Of a stretch of DNA of 64,000 nt, positions 26,503-35,083 are shown piece after piece. Under the pieces are notes generated by a model that made no database searches, was not told the DNA's origin, and saw nothing but the letters and a program-made list of their open reading frames with translations. Location: contig JAIXOU010000099.1 in NCBI GenBank assembly GCA_027486585.1, forward strand, positions 1 through 64,000, read 5' to 3'. The DNA is from Verrucomicrobiaceae bacterium (GTDB taxonomy: Bacteria; Verrucomicrobiota; Verrucomicrobiia; Verrucomicrobiales; Verrucomicrobiaceae). Made by a program: the position numbers and the translations under genes. How positions within the stretch are numbered: the first letter of the stretch is position 1; the number at the start of each line of letters is the position of its first letter.

Positions 26503-28119
26503 ATGACTTGGTCCCAAAACTACGATCCGCTTGGCAATCTGATTTCTTCTTCACTCGTGGCATCATTGCCGGTGGTTGTCTTGCTTGGGTTGTTGGCTTT
26601 TTGGCATGTGCGGGCACATTTCGCCGCGCTTGCGGGTCTAGCGGCAGCAGCACTGATTGCTATCTTTGTTTATCAAATGCCGGCCCAGCTAACGGGCATG
26701 GCGGCGGTAAGTGGCGCAGTGTTTGGCCTTTTCCCCATCGGATGGATCGTGCTAAACGCGATGTTTGTTTACAACCTGAGCGTGGAGACGAATCAGTTCG
26801 CCGTACTGCAAAAACAGATTGCTGGCGTCTCAGGGGATCGACGCATTCAGGCGCTCATGATTGCGTTTTGTTTCGGAGCTTTCATCGAAGGCGCGGCGGG
26901 GTTTGGAGCGCCCGTTGCCATTACAGGAGCACTGATGATTGGCCTTGGATTTAAGCCGCTCGAAGCAGCGAAATTGGCGCTCATTGGCAACACCGCCCCC
27001 GTGGCCTTTGGATCACTTGGCATTCCGCTCACTACGATGGCGGACATCACCGGACTCGATCTCATGAAACTGAGCGCGGTGGTTGGCAGGCAGTTGCCTG
27101 TCTTCTCCTTGCTTGTGCCCTTCTGGCTGGTGGCGGCGCAGGTGGGATGGCGTGGCATGGTGGCGATCTGGCCGGCGTGTTTGGTCACTGGGGCGAGCTT
27201 TGCGATCATGCAGTTCGTGATGAGCAATTTTCACGGCCCGTGGCTGGTCGATATCGTCAGCGCGGTAGTGGCGATGGCTGCACTAGTGCTCTTTATGAAG
27301 GTCTGGAAGCCGAAGGAGGATGCCGAAGTGATTTCGACATCCGAATCTGCCACACCGCAGGCCTGGAAAGCTTGGATACCGTGGGTCTTTCTGACATTGT
27401 TTGTTTTTGTGTGGGGCATTCCTGCGGTGAAGGCAGAATTGAATGCGGTCTTCAATCTGGAGATCGAAGTGCCTTTGCTGCACAAGACCATTGAACGTGT
27501 ACCGCCGGTGGTCATTCATCCCGAGTTGGAGAAGGCCGTCTTCAAGTTGAACGCGCTGAGCACAGCCGGCACTGCGGCGCTGCTTTCGGGCATGTTGGCA
27601 GGTCTATGTCTGGGCCTGTCGCCGCAGCGTTTGCTGAGGGTCTATGGTCAGACGATCTGGAAGTTGCGCGTATCTTTGCTGACGATCTCGCTCATGCTCG
27701 CCATGGGTTACGTCACGCGCTACAGCGGCACGGACACGACGATGGGCCTCATGATGGCCTCGACAGGCGTGTTGTTTCCCTTCTTCTCACCAATCATCGG
27801 CTGGCTCGGTGTCGCACTCACGGGCAGTGATACATCCTCGAATGTGCTCTTTGGCAATCTCCAGCAAGTCACCGCTAACCAATTGAACCTCTCGCCAGTT
27901 CACATGGCGGCATCGAACAGCTCCGGCGGCGTCATGGGTAAGATGATCGACGCGCAGAGCATCGTCGTCGCCGCTGTGGCGACGGGTGGTCGTCCTGAAA
28001 GCCCTGATGCGGGCACCGTACTACGCAGCGTTTTCTGGCACAGCGTCGCGCTGGCCATGCTCATGGGCGTGCTGGTAATGGTGCAGGCCTACTGGCTGCC
28101 GTGGATGATTGTGAAATGA
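26503..28119 (+). CDS. lctP: L-lactate permease (LctP family)
   Basis: A 538-residue integral membrane carrier of the LctP/LldP/GlcA family, taking up lactate or glycolate with protons. It starts TWSQNYDPLGN, as is typical. Family motifs include FIEGAAGFGAPVAI in the third or fourth membrane segment, ALIGNTAPVAFGSLGIP, and GWLGVALTGSDTSSNVLFG with ASNSSGGVMGKMI near the end. Around 12-14 hydrophobic segments are visible. Length is normal for the family. No lactate dehydrogenase gene is nearby. It lies 48 bp after the cytochrome gene in the same direction and converges with the ATPase gene. Confidence 0.94.
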   Translation: MTWSQNYDPLGNLISSSLVASLPVVVLLGLLAFWHVRAHFAALAGLAAAALIAIFVYQMPAQLTGMAAVSGAVFGLFPIGWIVLNAMFVYNLSVETNQFAVLQKQIAGVSGDRRIQALMIAFCFGAFIEGAAGFGAPVAITGALMIGLGFKPLEAAKLALIGNTAPVAFGSLGIPLTTMADITGLDLMKLSAVVGRQLPVFSLLVPFWLVAAQVGWRGMVAIWPACLVTGASFAIMQFVMSNFHGPWLVDIVSAVVAMAALVLFMKVWKPKEDAEVISTSESATPQAWKAWIPWVFLTLFVFVWGIPAVKAELNAVFNLEIEVPLLHKTIERVPPVVIHPELEKAVFKLNALSTAGTAALLSGMLAGLCLGLSPQRLLRVYGQTIWKLRVSLLTISLMLAMGYVTRYSGTDTTMGLMMASTGVLFPFFSPIIGWLGVALTGSDTSSNVLFGNLQQVTANQLNLSPVHMAASNSSGGVMGKMIDAQSIVVAAVATGGRPESPDAGTVLRSVFWHSVALAMLMGVLVMVQAYWLPWMIVK

Positions 28120-28126
28120 GTTAGAC

Positions 28127-29572
28127 TCAAGCCTCAAACAACCGCTCAAAAGGCACGAGATAATCAAAGAAATCTTCGTCAGGGATGCTTGCATCCAGCT
28201 CGCCATGATAAACCAGTACTGTCCGGCAAGGCGTACCCTTGGGTAATTTAAGACGACGGATTTTCTCCTGCACATCGGTAATGCAGGAGGCAGGGATCTT
28301 ATCTCGGAGCTTTATCTCCACCACGTACAGCGACTTCTTGGTGCGTAGTAACATGTCGATCTGACAGGCTTCCGTGCGTAGCGTTTTGCCTTGAAAATAT
28401 GGACCTGCATTGAGGATGGGTGTGTTGGCTAAGTCGGTGTGGCGCAGCAGTGAGTCCCGATTGCTTAATACGAGATTCTCAAACTGTAGGCCCATGATGC
28501 TGTCCCATTGCGGCAAGGTCTCGAGTGCTCGTTTGCGATACAATCCACTGTCGATCCGCTTCTTTTCAGGCTCCACGTAGCGCAGGTAAAACCGCACATA
28601 GTTATCACTGAGTCGATATTTGGCGATGCGTTTCTCGGTGCCACCAAGTGGTGAAAAGGGCAGATCCGTGGTGATGAAGCCGCCGCTCTCTAACTCTGTC
28701 AGTGCCTCAGTGACGATGCCGCCTCGCCCGATATCGAGTATCTTGGAAAGCTCGGTGACTGTCCGCGCCGGACCGCTCAGCGCCTGACAAATGCTGCGAT
28801 AGCGATCAGCGCGACGATTGAAGACACTGCTAAAAAGATCATCAAACTCACGGAAAAGAAGCCCGCCTGCGTCAAAGCATAGGCGATGAATGTTTTGCTC
28901 CGCCGTCTGGGACGGGTCGATCTCCTCCAGATATCGAGGTACGCCGCCTGTGACGGCGAGGGTTTTGATTTTTTCCAGGACTGGAATGCGGGCCGCCTTG
29001 CCTCGCCAAAACGGAATGCACTCCGGTAGAGGCATCGGCGGCAGAGTGAAGACCCATGACGTGCGACCGACAAAGCCAGTGCTCTTGAGCAGGTTCTCTT
29101 CGATCCAAGACGACACCGAACCACAGATCACCACAACAAGATTTTTTCGGAGGCTGAATAGATTGTCCCAGGCAATCTTGAGATGCCCAGCAAAGTCACG
29201 ATCACCCGCCGCCATCCAGGAAATCTCGTCGAGCAACAGCACAACCTTGCCACTGTTCGGCAGGGCAGTTGCCATGATCTGGAAAGCTTGCGGCCAGCTT
29301 TCTAGGGTCATGCGTGGCAGTTTCGTCTGGGCAGCGAGCTGCTTAGCAAAAGCCGTGAGCTGCGAGGTAAGGCCTCCGCCCTCGCGTGGTCCAAGACCTT
29401 CAAACTTTAGAAAATGATCTGCATACTTCTCACCGCAATGCGCCACAAAAGCACTTTTGCCAATGCGTCTTCTTCCTTGCACGACGACCAGCGAAGCCTT
29501 GTTTTTTCGAAACAAGCGCCCGAACTGATCCGCATAAAATGCGCGTCCATGAAAGGTATTGAGTGAAGGCAT
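28127..29572 (-). CDS. Archaeal-type AAA ATPase with C-terminal DUF234 nuclease-like domain
   Basis: A 481-residue protein. The AAA/STAND-like ATPase has Walker A GRRRIGKS (33-40) and Walker B VVLLLDEISW (D115, E116), followed by ICGSVSSW (sensor 1). A winged-helix region lies at about 270-330. The C-terminal DUF234 part holds an acidic-D...E-x-K pattern (QIDMLL then VVEIKL, about 403-422) like restriction-endonuclease-fold nucleases. Relatives are scattered among bacteria and archaea, often in mobile or variable regions; function is unknown. The gene is alone, with opposite neighbours, and a regular 54-bp repeat array lies directly upstream of its start. Confidence 0.88.
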   Translation of the reverse strand: MPSLNTFHGRAFYADQFGRLFRKNKASLVVVQGRRRIGKSAFVAHCGEKYADHFLKFEGLGPREGGGLTSQLTAFAKQLAAQTKLPRMTLESWPQAFQIMATALPNSGKVVLLLDEISWMAAGDRDFAGHLKIAWDNLFSLRKNLVVVICGSVSSWIEENLLKSTGFVGRTSWVFTLPPMPLPECIPFWRGKAARIPVLEKIKTLAVTGGVPRYLEEIDPSQTAEQNIHRLCFDAGGLLFREFDDLFSSVFNRRADRYRSICQALSGPARTVTELSKILDIGRGGIVTEALTELESGGFITTDLPFSPLGGTEKRIAKYRLSDNYVRFYLRYVEPEKKRIDSGLYRKRALETLPQWDSIMGLQFENLVLSNRDSLLRHTDLANTPILNAGPYFQGKTLRTEACQIDMLLRTKKSLYVVEIKLRDKIPASCITDVQEKIRRLKLPKGTPCRTVLVYHGELDASIPDEDFFDYLVPFERLFEA

Positions 29573-29579
29573 GCGAAGG

Positions 29580-29744
29580 ATGATGTCGATTTCGTGCTCG
29601 ATTTATTTATATAAAAAAGAGCACCAAATCAACATGATGTCAATTTCGTGCTCTAAATTGACTCAAATTTAAGAGCACCAAATCAGCGTGATGTCGATTC
29701 TGTGCTCCTAATCGTCAGGATAAATCGAGCACTAAATCGACAAT
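29580..29744. repeat. Three 54-bp tandem units of alternating half-sites
   Basis: Forward half-sites ATGATGTCGATTTCGTGCTC start at 29580, 29634 and 29688 with few changes. Reverse half-sites GAGCACCAAATCAACAT start at 29619, 29673 and 29727. Both sets have exactly 54-bp spacing, and 19 bp separate the arms within each unit. The array covers nearly the whole gap between the ATPase start (29572, minus) and the DUF1501 gene. It could be an operator array, a replication iteron-like site or a recombination site; the sequence alone does not decide. Confidence 0.85.
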
Positions 29745-29817
29745 GCATGGGTCACAAAACAACCCATCGTCCCGCAAAGACGTGACTGGCGCACACGTTA
29801 TGAGTAGTGGAAACTTG

Positions 29818-31254
29818 ATGATGATCACCCGCCGCCAACTCCTTCAATCTGCTGGTCAAGGCTTTGGAGCCCTAGCGTTCACCTCCCTAGAGGCAGCAGA
29901 GCAGCGGCAACGCGCACTGTCCGTTCCTCCGAAGGCGAAGCGTGTGGTGCAGCTTTTCATGGGCGGTGCCGCCAGTCACATCGACCTCTTTGATTTCAAG
30001 CCAGCGCTTATCAAACATCATGGCGAGAATTCCGATTTCGGTGAAGCCGTGGAAGCTTTTCAAAACGGTCTCGGCCCCTGGAAGAAGCCCGTGTGGGATT
30101 TCAAACCTTACGGCCAGAGCGGCAAGATGCTCAGCGAAGTCGTCGCACCACTAGGCATCTGTGCAGATGACATGGCCTTCGTGCATAACATGGTGGGTAA
30201 AACGGGCGTGCATTCTCAAGGCACACTGTTGCAAGCGACAGGTTTCAACTTGCCGGGTTTCCCCGGCATGGGCTGTTGGGTCAGTTACGGCCTCGGCTCG
30301 CTTAGCGACAATCTGCCCACCTTTGTCGTGCTGCCGGATCATCGAGGCTTTGCTTCGAATGGCCCGAAAAACTGGGACAGCGCCTTTCTGCCATCGCAGC
30401 ATGCAGGCACCATCATTTATCCCGGTGCGGAGACGCCCATCAGCGATCTGTTTCCCCATAAATCAGGGCGTTACATCTCGGCGAGGTCGGACCGCGGAGG
30501 TTTTGAGCTTCTGGAGCAGTTAAACCGAAAACACATGCAGCATCGTGAGGAAGACTCGCGGCTCGACTCGCGAATCAAGAGCTACGAACTCGCGGCCAAA
30601 ATGCAACTCGCCGCGCCGGAAGCTCTCGACATATCAAAGGAGTCTGATGCGATGAAAACGATGTATGGCATCCAGGAGCATCGCAAAGTCTGGCCCACGG
30701 AAATCAATCCCGAAGAAGAAGCCGACTACATGGGCCGCAAGTGTCTCACTGCGCGCCGACTCCTAGAACGTGGTGTGCGTTTCGTGCAAATTTGGAGTGG
30801 TAACGACAACGGCTTTCCTCGTCGTAATTGGGACAGCCACGAAGACGTCGAGCGCGATCACGGCCCGCTCGCCTGGGGCATGGCGAAGGCCGTTAGCGCC
30901 CTGATTATGGATCTCAAACAGCGAGGCATGCTCGACGACACCATCATCCTCTGGACCACCGAATTTGGCCGCATGCCCAGCACGCAGGGCGGCAAAGGTC
31001 GCGACCACAACCCCTATGTCTTTACCAACTGGCTCTCCGGCGGCGGTATCCAGGGCGGCGTGGTGGCCGGCGAAAGCGACCAATGGGGCTACAAGCCACT
31101 AGATCGCTCGAATCCGACGACCTGCTACGATATTCATGCGACCATGATGCACCTGCTCGGCATCGATCATGAGAAGCTCACCGTGCGGCATAACGGCATC
31201 GACCGCCGACTCACAGATGTGCACGGTCATGTGATCAAAGAACTGATCGCATAG
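29818..31254 (+). CDS. DUF1501 secreted protein
   Basis: A 478-residue DUF1501 protein with a Tat-like signal (MMITRRQLLQSAGQGFGALAF). Characteristic motifs are VQLFMGGAASHIDLFDFKP, GMGCWVSYGLGS, GVRFVQIWSGND, NWDSHEDVE, TEFGRMP and GRDHNPYVFTNWLSGGGI. DUF1501 has a sulfatase/alkaline-phosphatase-like fold; the D and H residues in SHIDLFDFKP and GRDHNP would suit metal binding. It usually pairs with DUF1549/1553 proteins, but here it stands after the ATPase and is followed after 40 bp by an SGNH hydrolase. ATGs at 29743 and 29800 are possible but 29743 falls in the repeat array. Confidence 0.9.
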   Translation: MMITRRQLLQSAGQGFGALAFTSLEAAEQRQRALSVPPKAKRVVQLFMGGAASHIDLFDFKPALIKHHGENSDFGEAVEAFQNGLGPWKKPVWDFKPYGQSGKMLSEVVAPLGICADDMAFVHNMVGKTGVHSQGTLLQATGFNLPGFPGMGCWVSYGLGSLSDNLPTFVVLPDHRGFASNGPKNWDSAFLPSQHAGTIIYPGAETPISDLFPHKSGRYISARSDRGGFELLEQLNRKHMQHREEDSRLDSRIKSYELAAKMQLAAPEALDISKESDAMKTMYGIQEHRKVWPTEINPEEEADYMGRKCLTARRLLERGVRFVQIWSGNDNGFPRRNWDSHEDVERDHGPLAWGMAKAVSALIMDLKQRGMLDDTIILWTTEFGRMPSTQGGKGRDHNPYVFTNWLSGGGIQGGVVAGESDQWGYKPLDRSNPTTCYDIHATMMHLLGIDHEKLTVRHNGIDRRLTDVHGHVIKELIA

Positions 31255-31294
31255 ATCAAATGTCGAGACATCGCTGGTCGTTCCGTAACATCCC

Positions 31295-32209
31295 ATGATG
31301 AAACGACTCTGCCTTATCCCTCTCCTTACCCTCTCCGCTCAAGCACTCGATTATCCATACGTCACCGCTGAGCCGCAGAAAGCCGGTTGGCCGCTCACGC
31401 CTGAAGAGCGGGCGTACGTAATGAAGCCTGAGTTCGAGCGGCGTCCGGGTTCAGAACAGCACAAGCATTTGCCTCCCATGTGGCCGGTTACGCCTTCAGC
31501 GGGAAACTGGGGCGGCACGAGCTGGATTGATACGCATGAGAGGCTCGTCGATTATGTGAAGGCCAATTCGGGACCGATTGATGTCCTGCTCGTTGGCGAT
31601 AGCATCACGCAGCAGTGGGGCAGCCCTCTGGACAAAGGTGTGCTCAATGAGTCGTGGAAGAAGCATTTCTCGAACTACAAGACGATCAATATCGGCATCG
31701 GCGGCGACAAGGCCCAAAATGTCCTCTGGCGGCTCGACCACGGTGGCGTCGAGGGTTTGCAGCCGAAGGTCGTCATCGTGATGATCGGCAACAACAACAT
31801 GTTCTTTGCCCCCGAGACCGGCGTGGAGGCCGCGGCGAAAGGGGCGCAGATGTGTGTGGTCAATGTGCGTGAGAAGTTTCCGCAAGCGGAGGTCATCGCC
31901 GCCAAAATCCTGCCCTGTCACGCGCCCGGCAATGCCTTCTACGAAAACCTCAAAAAGACCAACACCGCGCTCGACACCCTGAAGCTCGACAGCGATCCGA
32001 AGGTGCACATCCTCGACCTTTGGAATGATTTCGCCAACGCCGACGGCACCATCAAACAGCCGCTCTTCACACCCGACAACATCCATCTCTCGCTTGAAGG
32101 CTACGCTGTCTATGCTGAGCGACTAAAGCCACTACTCGACCAGTTCCTCGGCGGGAAAGGGCTTGGTGGAGAAGTGATCATTCCCGCGAAGAAGAGGCCA
32201 AAGCTATGA
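31295..32209 (+). CDS. Secreted SGNH/GDSL esterase (PAF-acetylhydrolase-like)
   Basis: A 304-residue exported esterase. All four SGNH blocks are seen: VLLVGDSITQQWG (Ser in GDS, about residue 95), NIGIGGDKAQNVLWRL (Gly), VIVMIGNNNM (Asn) and PDNIHLSLEGYAVYAERLKPLL (Asp-x-x-His). This matches the platelet-activating-factor acetylhydrolase subgroup, which often deacetylates sugars in bacteria. The protein N-terminus (YPYVTAEPQKAGWPLTPEER) is a verrucomicrobial extension. The basic C-terminal tail KKRPKL is unusual. It probably shares a transcript with the DUF1501 gene. Confidence 0.92.
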   Translation: MMKRLCLIPLLTLSAQALDYPYVTAEPQKAGWPLTPEERAYVMKPEFERRPGSEQHKHLPPMWPVTPSAGNWGGTSWIDTHERLVDYVKANSGPIDVLLVGDSITQQWGSPLDKGVLNESWKKHFSNYKTINIGIGGDKAQNVLWRLDHGGVEGLQPKVVIVMIGNNNMFFAPETGVEAAAKGAQMCVVNVREKFPQAEVIAAKILPCHAPGNAFYENLKKTNTALDTLKLDSDPKVHILDLWNDFANADGTIKQPLFTPDNIHLSLEGYAVYAERLKPLLDQFLGGKGLGGEVIIPAKKRPKL

Positions 32210-32220
32210 CAGAAATAGAG

Positions 32221-32346
32221 AGACGGAAGAACAAATGTGCTGATCATCCCGTTGTCATGGACACATGAGCCCGCCAATGGTCCCTCAGCACGCCCTTTGT
32301 CCGCCAGCACATCCTTGAAGCCATCAAGTGGGCTGGGAAGAAGTAA
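32221..32346 (+). pseudogene. Decayed ThuA-like gene tail
   Basis: In one frame this gap reads ADHPVVMDT, a stop at 32266-32268, then STPFVRQHILEAIKWAGKK and a final stop at 32344-32346. The last helix resembles the C-termini of ThuA proteins (compare LRRLVINGVHWGLG in the intact gene at 55034), and DHPV also suits that family. There is no start codon region or upstream domain, so this would be the remnant of a deleted gene. Short length keeps the call tentative. Confidence 0.35.
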
Positions 32347-32414
32347 AGGCTGTCCCAATGTCGAGAGTCGGTGACGCTCGTCGTAATCTCCGCAACGACT
32401 CTTTTCCTGCCTCG

Positions 32415-35030
32415 ATGCCTCGACTTTCAATTCTCATCTCTGCGTTCTTTCTTGCACTGCCGGGCATCCTTTTGGCCGTAGAGACATCGGCATTCTTTGA
32501 GCAGCACTGCTACGACTGTCACGATAGCGATACGAAGAAGGGTGACCTCGATTTAACAAGCGAACTGTCCCTTGACCGCTGGATCAAAGTGCACGATGCC
32601 GTGGAGAGCGGGGAGATGCCGCCAAAGAAAAAGAAACAGCCAGCGGAAGCCGAGAAGATCGCCTTTCTGGCAAAGATGGATGCGCGACTCATCGCAGAAT
32701 CCAAGGCCTCTATTGAAGGGCGAATGCGACTGCGACGGATGACGCGAGTGGAGTTTCAAAACACGCTGCAAGACTTGCTGGCGTTGCCGAGGCTCGATAT
32801 CGTCAGCTTGTTGCCAGCAGATGGCCGCGTGGCGGGTTACGACAAGATCGCGGGAGCTCTGGATATCTCGCCGGGGCATCTCACGGCGTATCAAGAAGCA
32901 GTCGAGAAAGCTCTGGATGCGGCCATTGCCACGAGCAGTGTTCCACCACGAGTTTACAAGAAGCGCATCTATCCAGCGGGGCTCTTCAAGTTTGGCGGGA
33001 ATCTCGTGCAGGGGCAGTTCGTCCTGCTGAAGGACAAGCAGCCTGACTCTGCGTTACCAGTGCGCGGAGGTTTTGAGGATAAACAAGGCCATGTGGGCGA
33101 TGGCGGGCCCGATTTAGAGGAGCGGAAGAAAATGGTCGAAGCTGTGAAGAACTCTCAAAGTGCCGTCGGCTTGCTCAATCCGAATCTCGCAGGCTACGAG
33201 GCTGCGATGAATGTGTCGCCGATCTACGCGGGCATGTACCGCATGAAACTGTCGCTATGGGGTTTTCAGTGGAATGAGGGCAGCCCAGAACATGGTGCCG
33301 ATCAAGCCGCTGTTTTGCGCGCCCATGAAGAAGGCAAGCAACAGGAAGGCGGGCGCTTGCTGCGTGTCTTTACAGCGCCATCAATGAAGTCGAATGAAGC
33401 GGAGATCACCGAGTGGCTCGATGCTCACGAGAGCATCGTCTTTGATCCAGTGTCGGTGCCGTGGACTGGATTGCGCGTCGGGCAGGTCGCAGGACGTGCG
33501 AAGAAGCATGTGGGGCCTGGTGTGGCGATTGATTGGTTTGAGATCGAAGGACCAATCAACGCCTCGTGGCCACCCGAGAGTCACAAGCGACTCTTTGGCG
33601 ATCTGCCGATCAGCAAGTTTTCAGCTGGCGATGTCATTCCACCCCATCGTAATGAGGTGCGCAGCTTGGGTGGCTATGTGCCGAGCATGTATTTTGATCT
33701 CACGCCGCAGGAGCGGAAGCCTGCACTTGAGACGGTGCATTCCACGCAGCCCGAGGCGGATGCGCGGAAGCTCCTGACCACGTTTTTGTCGAAGGCGTTT
33801 CGCCGTGATGTGATGACCGATGAGGTCGAGCCGTATGTGAAACTGCTGCATTCACGACTCGCCGCGAGGGAATGCTTCGAGGATGCCATGCGGCGTGTTT
33901 ATGTCGCCGTGCTCACTTCGCCGGAATTTCTGTTTCACTCGTTGGATGCACAGACCTTCACGCTGGCCTCTCGCCTATCGTATTGGCTTTGGAATGGTCT
34001 GCCAGATGATGCGCTGCTATCTAAGGCCCGCGATGGCTCACTGAATCGTCCTGAAGTATTGCGTAGCGAAGTGGATCGCTTGCTCGCGGATAAACGCAGC
34101 GAGCGCTTCATTGAGGATTTCACCAATCAGTGGCTGGAACTCAGTCGTCTCGAAGAAACCACGCCTGATCCGCAGCTCTATCCCGAGTATCGTTTTCTCC
34201 TGCATGAAGGAATGCTCGCGGAGACGCGCAGATTTTTGCGTGAACTGATTCAAAATGATTTACCCATCACCGCTCTGCTTGAGCCTGGCTTTGCCATGCT
34301 CACGCAGCGCCTCGCCGAGCACTATGGCATCACCGGAGTGACTGGCGTGGAGGCACGTAAAGTATTACTGCCAGCCGAAAGCAAACGCGGCGGCCTTCTC
34401 GGTCAAGCGTCCATCCATAAGCTCACCGCCAACGGCACGACCACATCACCAGTGAAGCGCGGCGTGTGGGTGATGGATCGTCTTTTGAATGATCCTGCTC
34501 CTCCACCGCCTCCCGGCATCTCCGCCGTCGATCCTGATACACGAGGGACCACCACGGTGCGTCAGCAACTGGACAAACATCGCGCTGATGCCAACTGCTC
34601 TGCCTGTCATGCCAAGATCGATCCTGCGGGCTTCGCCCTGGAAGCCTTCGATCCCATCGGCGGTCTGCGAGACCGCTACCGCTCCAATGGCAAAGGCGAT
34701 GAACCACCTGAAAAAGGGAAAACTGCGTGGCGCATCACCTATAAGCTCGGTCCGACGGTCGATCCAACTGGCGAACTTACGGATGGCCGCCAATTCAACG
34801 GCCCCAACGAACTATCAGCCCTTCTCAACGCCTCTCCTGACAAACTCGCGTGTGCCTTTGTCTCCCATCTCTCGCGCTATGCAACTGGAGCTGAGGTTTG
34901 TTATGCAGATCGAGCCGAAATCCGCCGGATCGTGGAAAGCACCAAAGAGAATGGGCATGGATTAAGTTCATTGATTCATGCGCTGGCTCAAAGTGAGATC
35001 TTCCAAACCCAGAAACTGGTGAAAGATTAA
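32415..35030 (+). CDS. DUF1592-type c-type cytochrome protein, second copy
   Basis: An 871-residue secreted protein with signal peptide (1-24) and the same domain series as the gene at 14958. Haem motifs are CYDCH (C32-H36) and CSACH (C728-H732) in DANCSACHAKIDPAGFALEA. DUF1592 motifs include FLSKAFRRDV, SRLSYWLWNGLPDDALL and IEDFTNQWLELSRL; DUF1588 shows RGGLLGQASIHKLTANGTTT-SPVKRGVW. The gene is diverged from the first copy (different middle region), so the two are not a recent duplication. The DUF1552 partner follows after 53 bp without an inserted element. The ATG at 32415 begins the signal peptide. Confidence 0.9.
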   Translation: MPRLSILISAFFLALPGILLAVETSAFFEQHCYDCHDSDTKKGDLDLTSELSLDRWIKVHDAVESGEMPPKKKKQPAEAEKIAFLAKMDARLIAESKASIEGRMRLRRMTRVEFQNTLQDLLALPRLDIVSLLPADGRVAGYDKIAGALDISPGHLTAYQEAVEKALDAAIATSSVPPRVYKKRIYPAGLFKFGGNLVQGQFVLLKDKQPDSALPVRGGFEDKQGHVGDGGPDLEERKKMVEAVKNSQSAVGLLNPNLAGYEAAMNVSPIYAGMYRMKLSLWGFQWNEGSPEHGADQAAVLRAHEEGKQQEGGRLLRVFTAPSMKSNEAEITEWLDAHESIVFDPVSVPWTGLRVGQVAGRAKKHVGPGVAIDWFEIEGPINASWPPESHKRLFGDLPISKFSAGDVIPPHRNEVRSLGGYVPSMYFDLTPQERKPALETVHSTQPEADARKLLTTFLSKAFRRDVMTDEVEPYVKLLHSRLAARECFEDAMRRVYVAVLTSPEFLFHSLDAQTFTLASRLSYWLWNGLPDDALLSKARDGSLNRPEVLRSEVDRLLADKRSERFIEDFTNQWLELSRLEETTPDPQLYPEYRFLLHEGMLAETRRFLRELIQNDLPITALLEPGFAMLTQRLAEHYGITGVTGVEARKVLLPAESKRGGLLGQASIHKLTANGTTTSPVKRGVWVMDRLLNDPAPPPPPGISAVDPDTRGTTTVRQQLDKHRADANCSACHAKIDPAGFALEAFDPIGGLRDRYRSNGKGDEPPEKGKTAWRITYKLGPTVDPTGELTDGRQFNGPNELSALLNASPDKLACAFVSHLSRYATGAEVCYADRAEIRRIVESTKENGHGLSSLIHALAQSEIFQTQKLVKD

Positions 35031-35083
35031 GGGTGAAAAATGAAATCCAGTTGTGAATCCTATATCAGCCTCATTTGAAACCA

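Noticed and set aside
29580-29744. CRISPR array
   Set aside because: Only three units, the repeats themselves are made of inverted halves, the intervening segments are too short and there are no cas genes.
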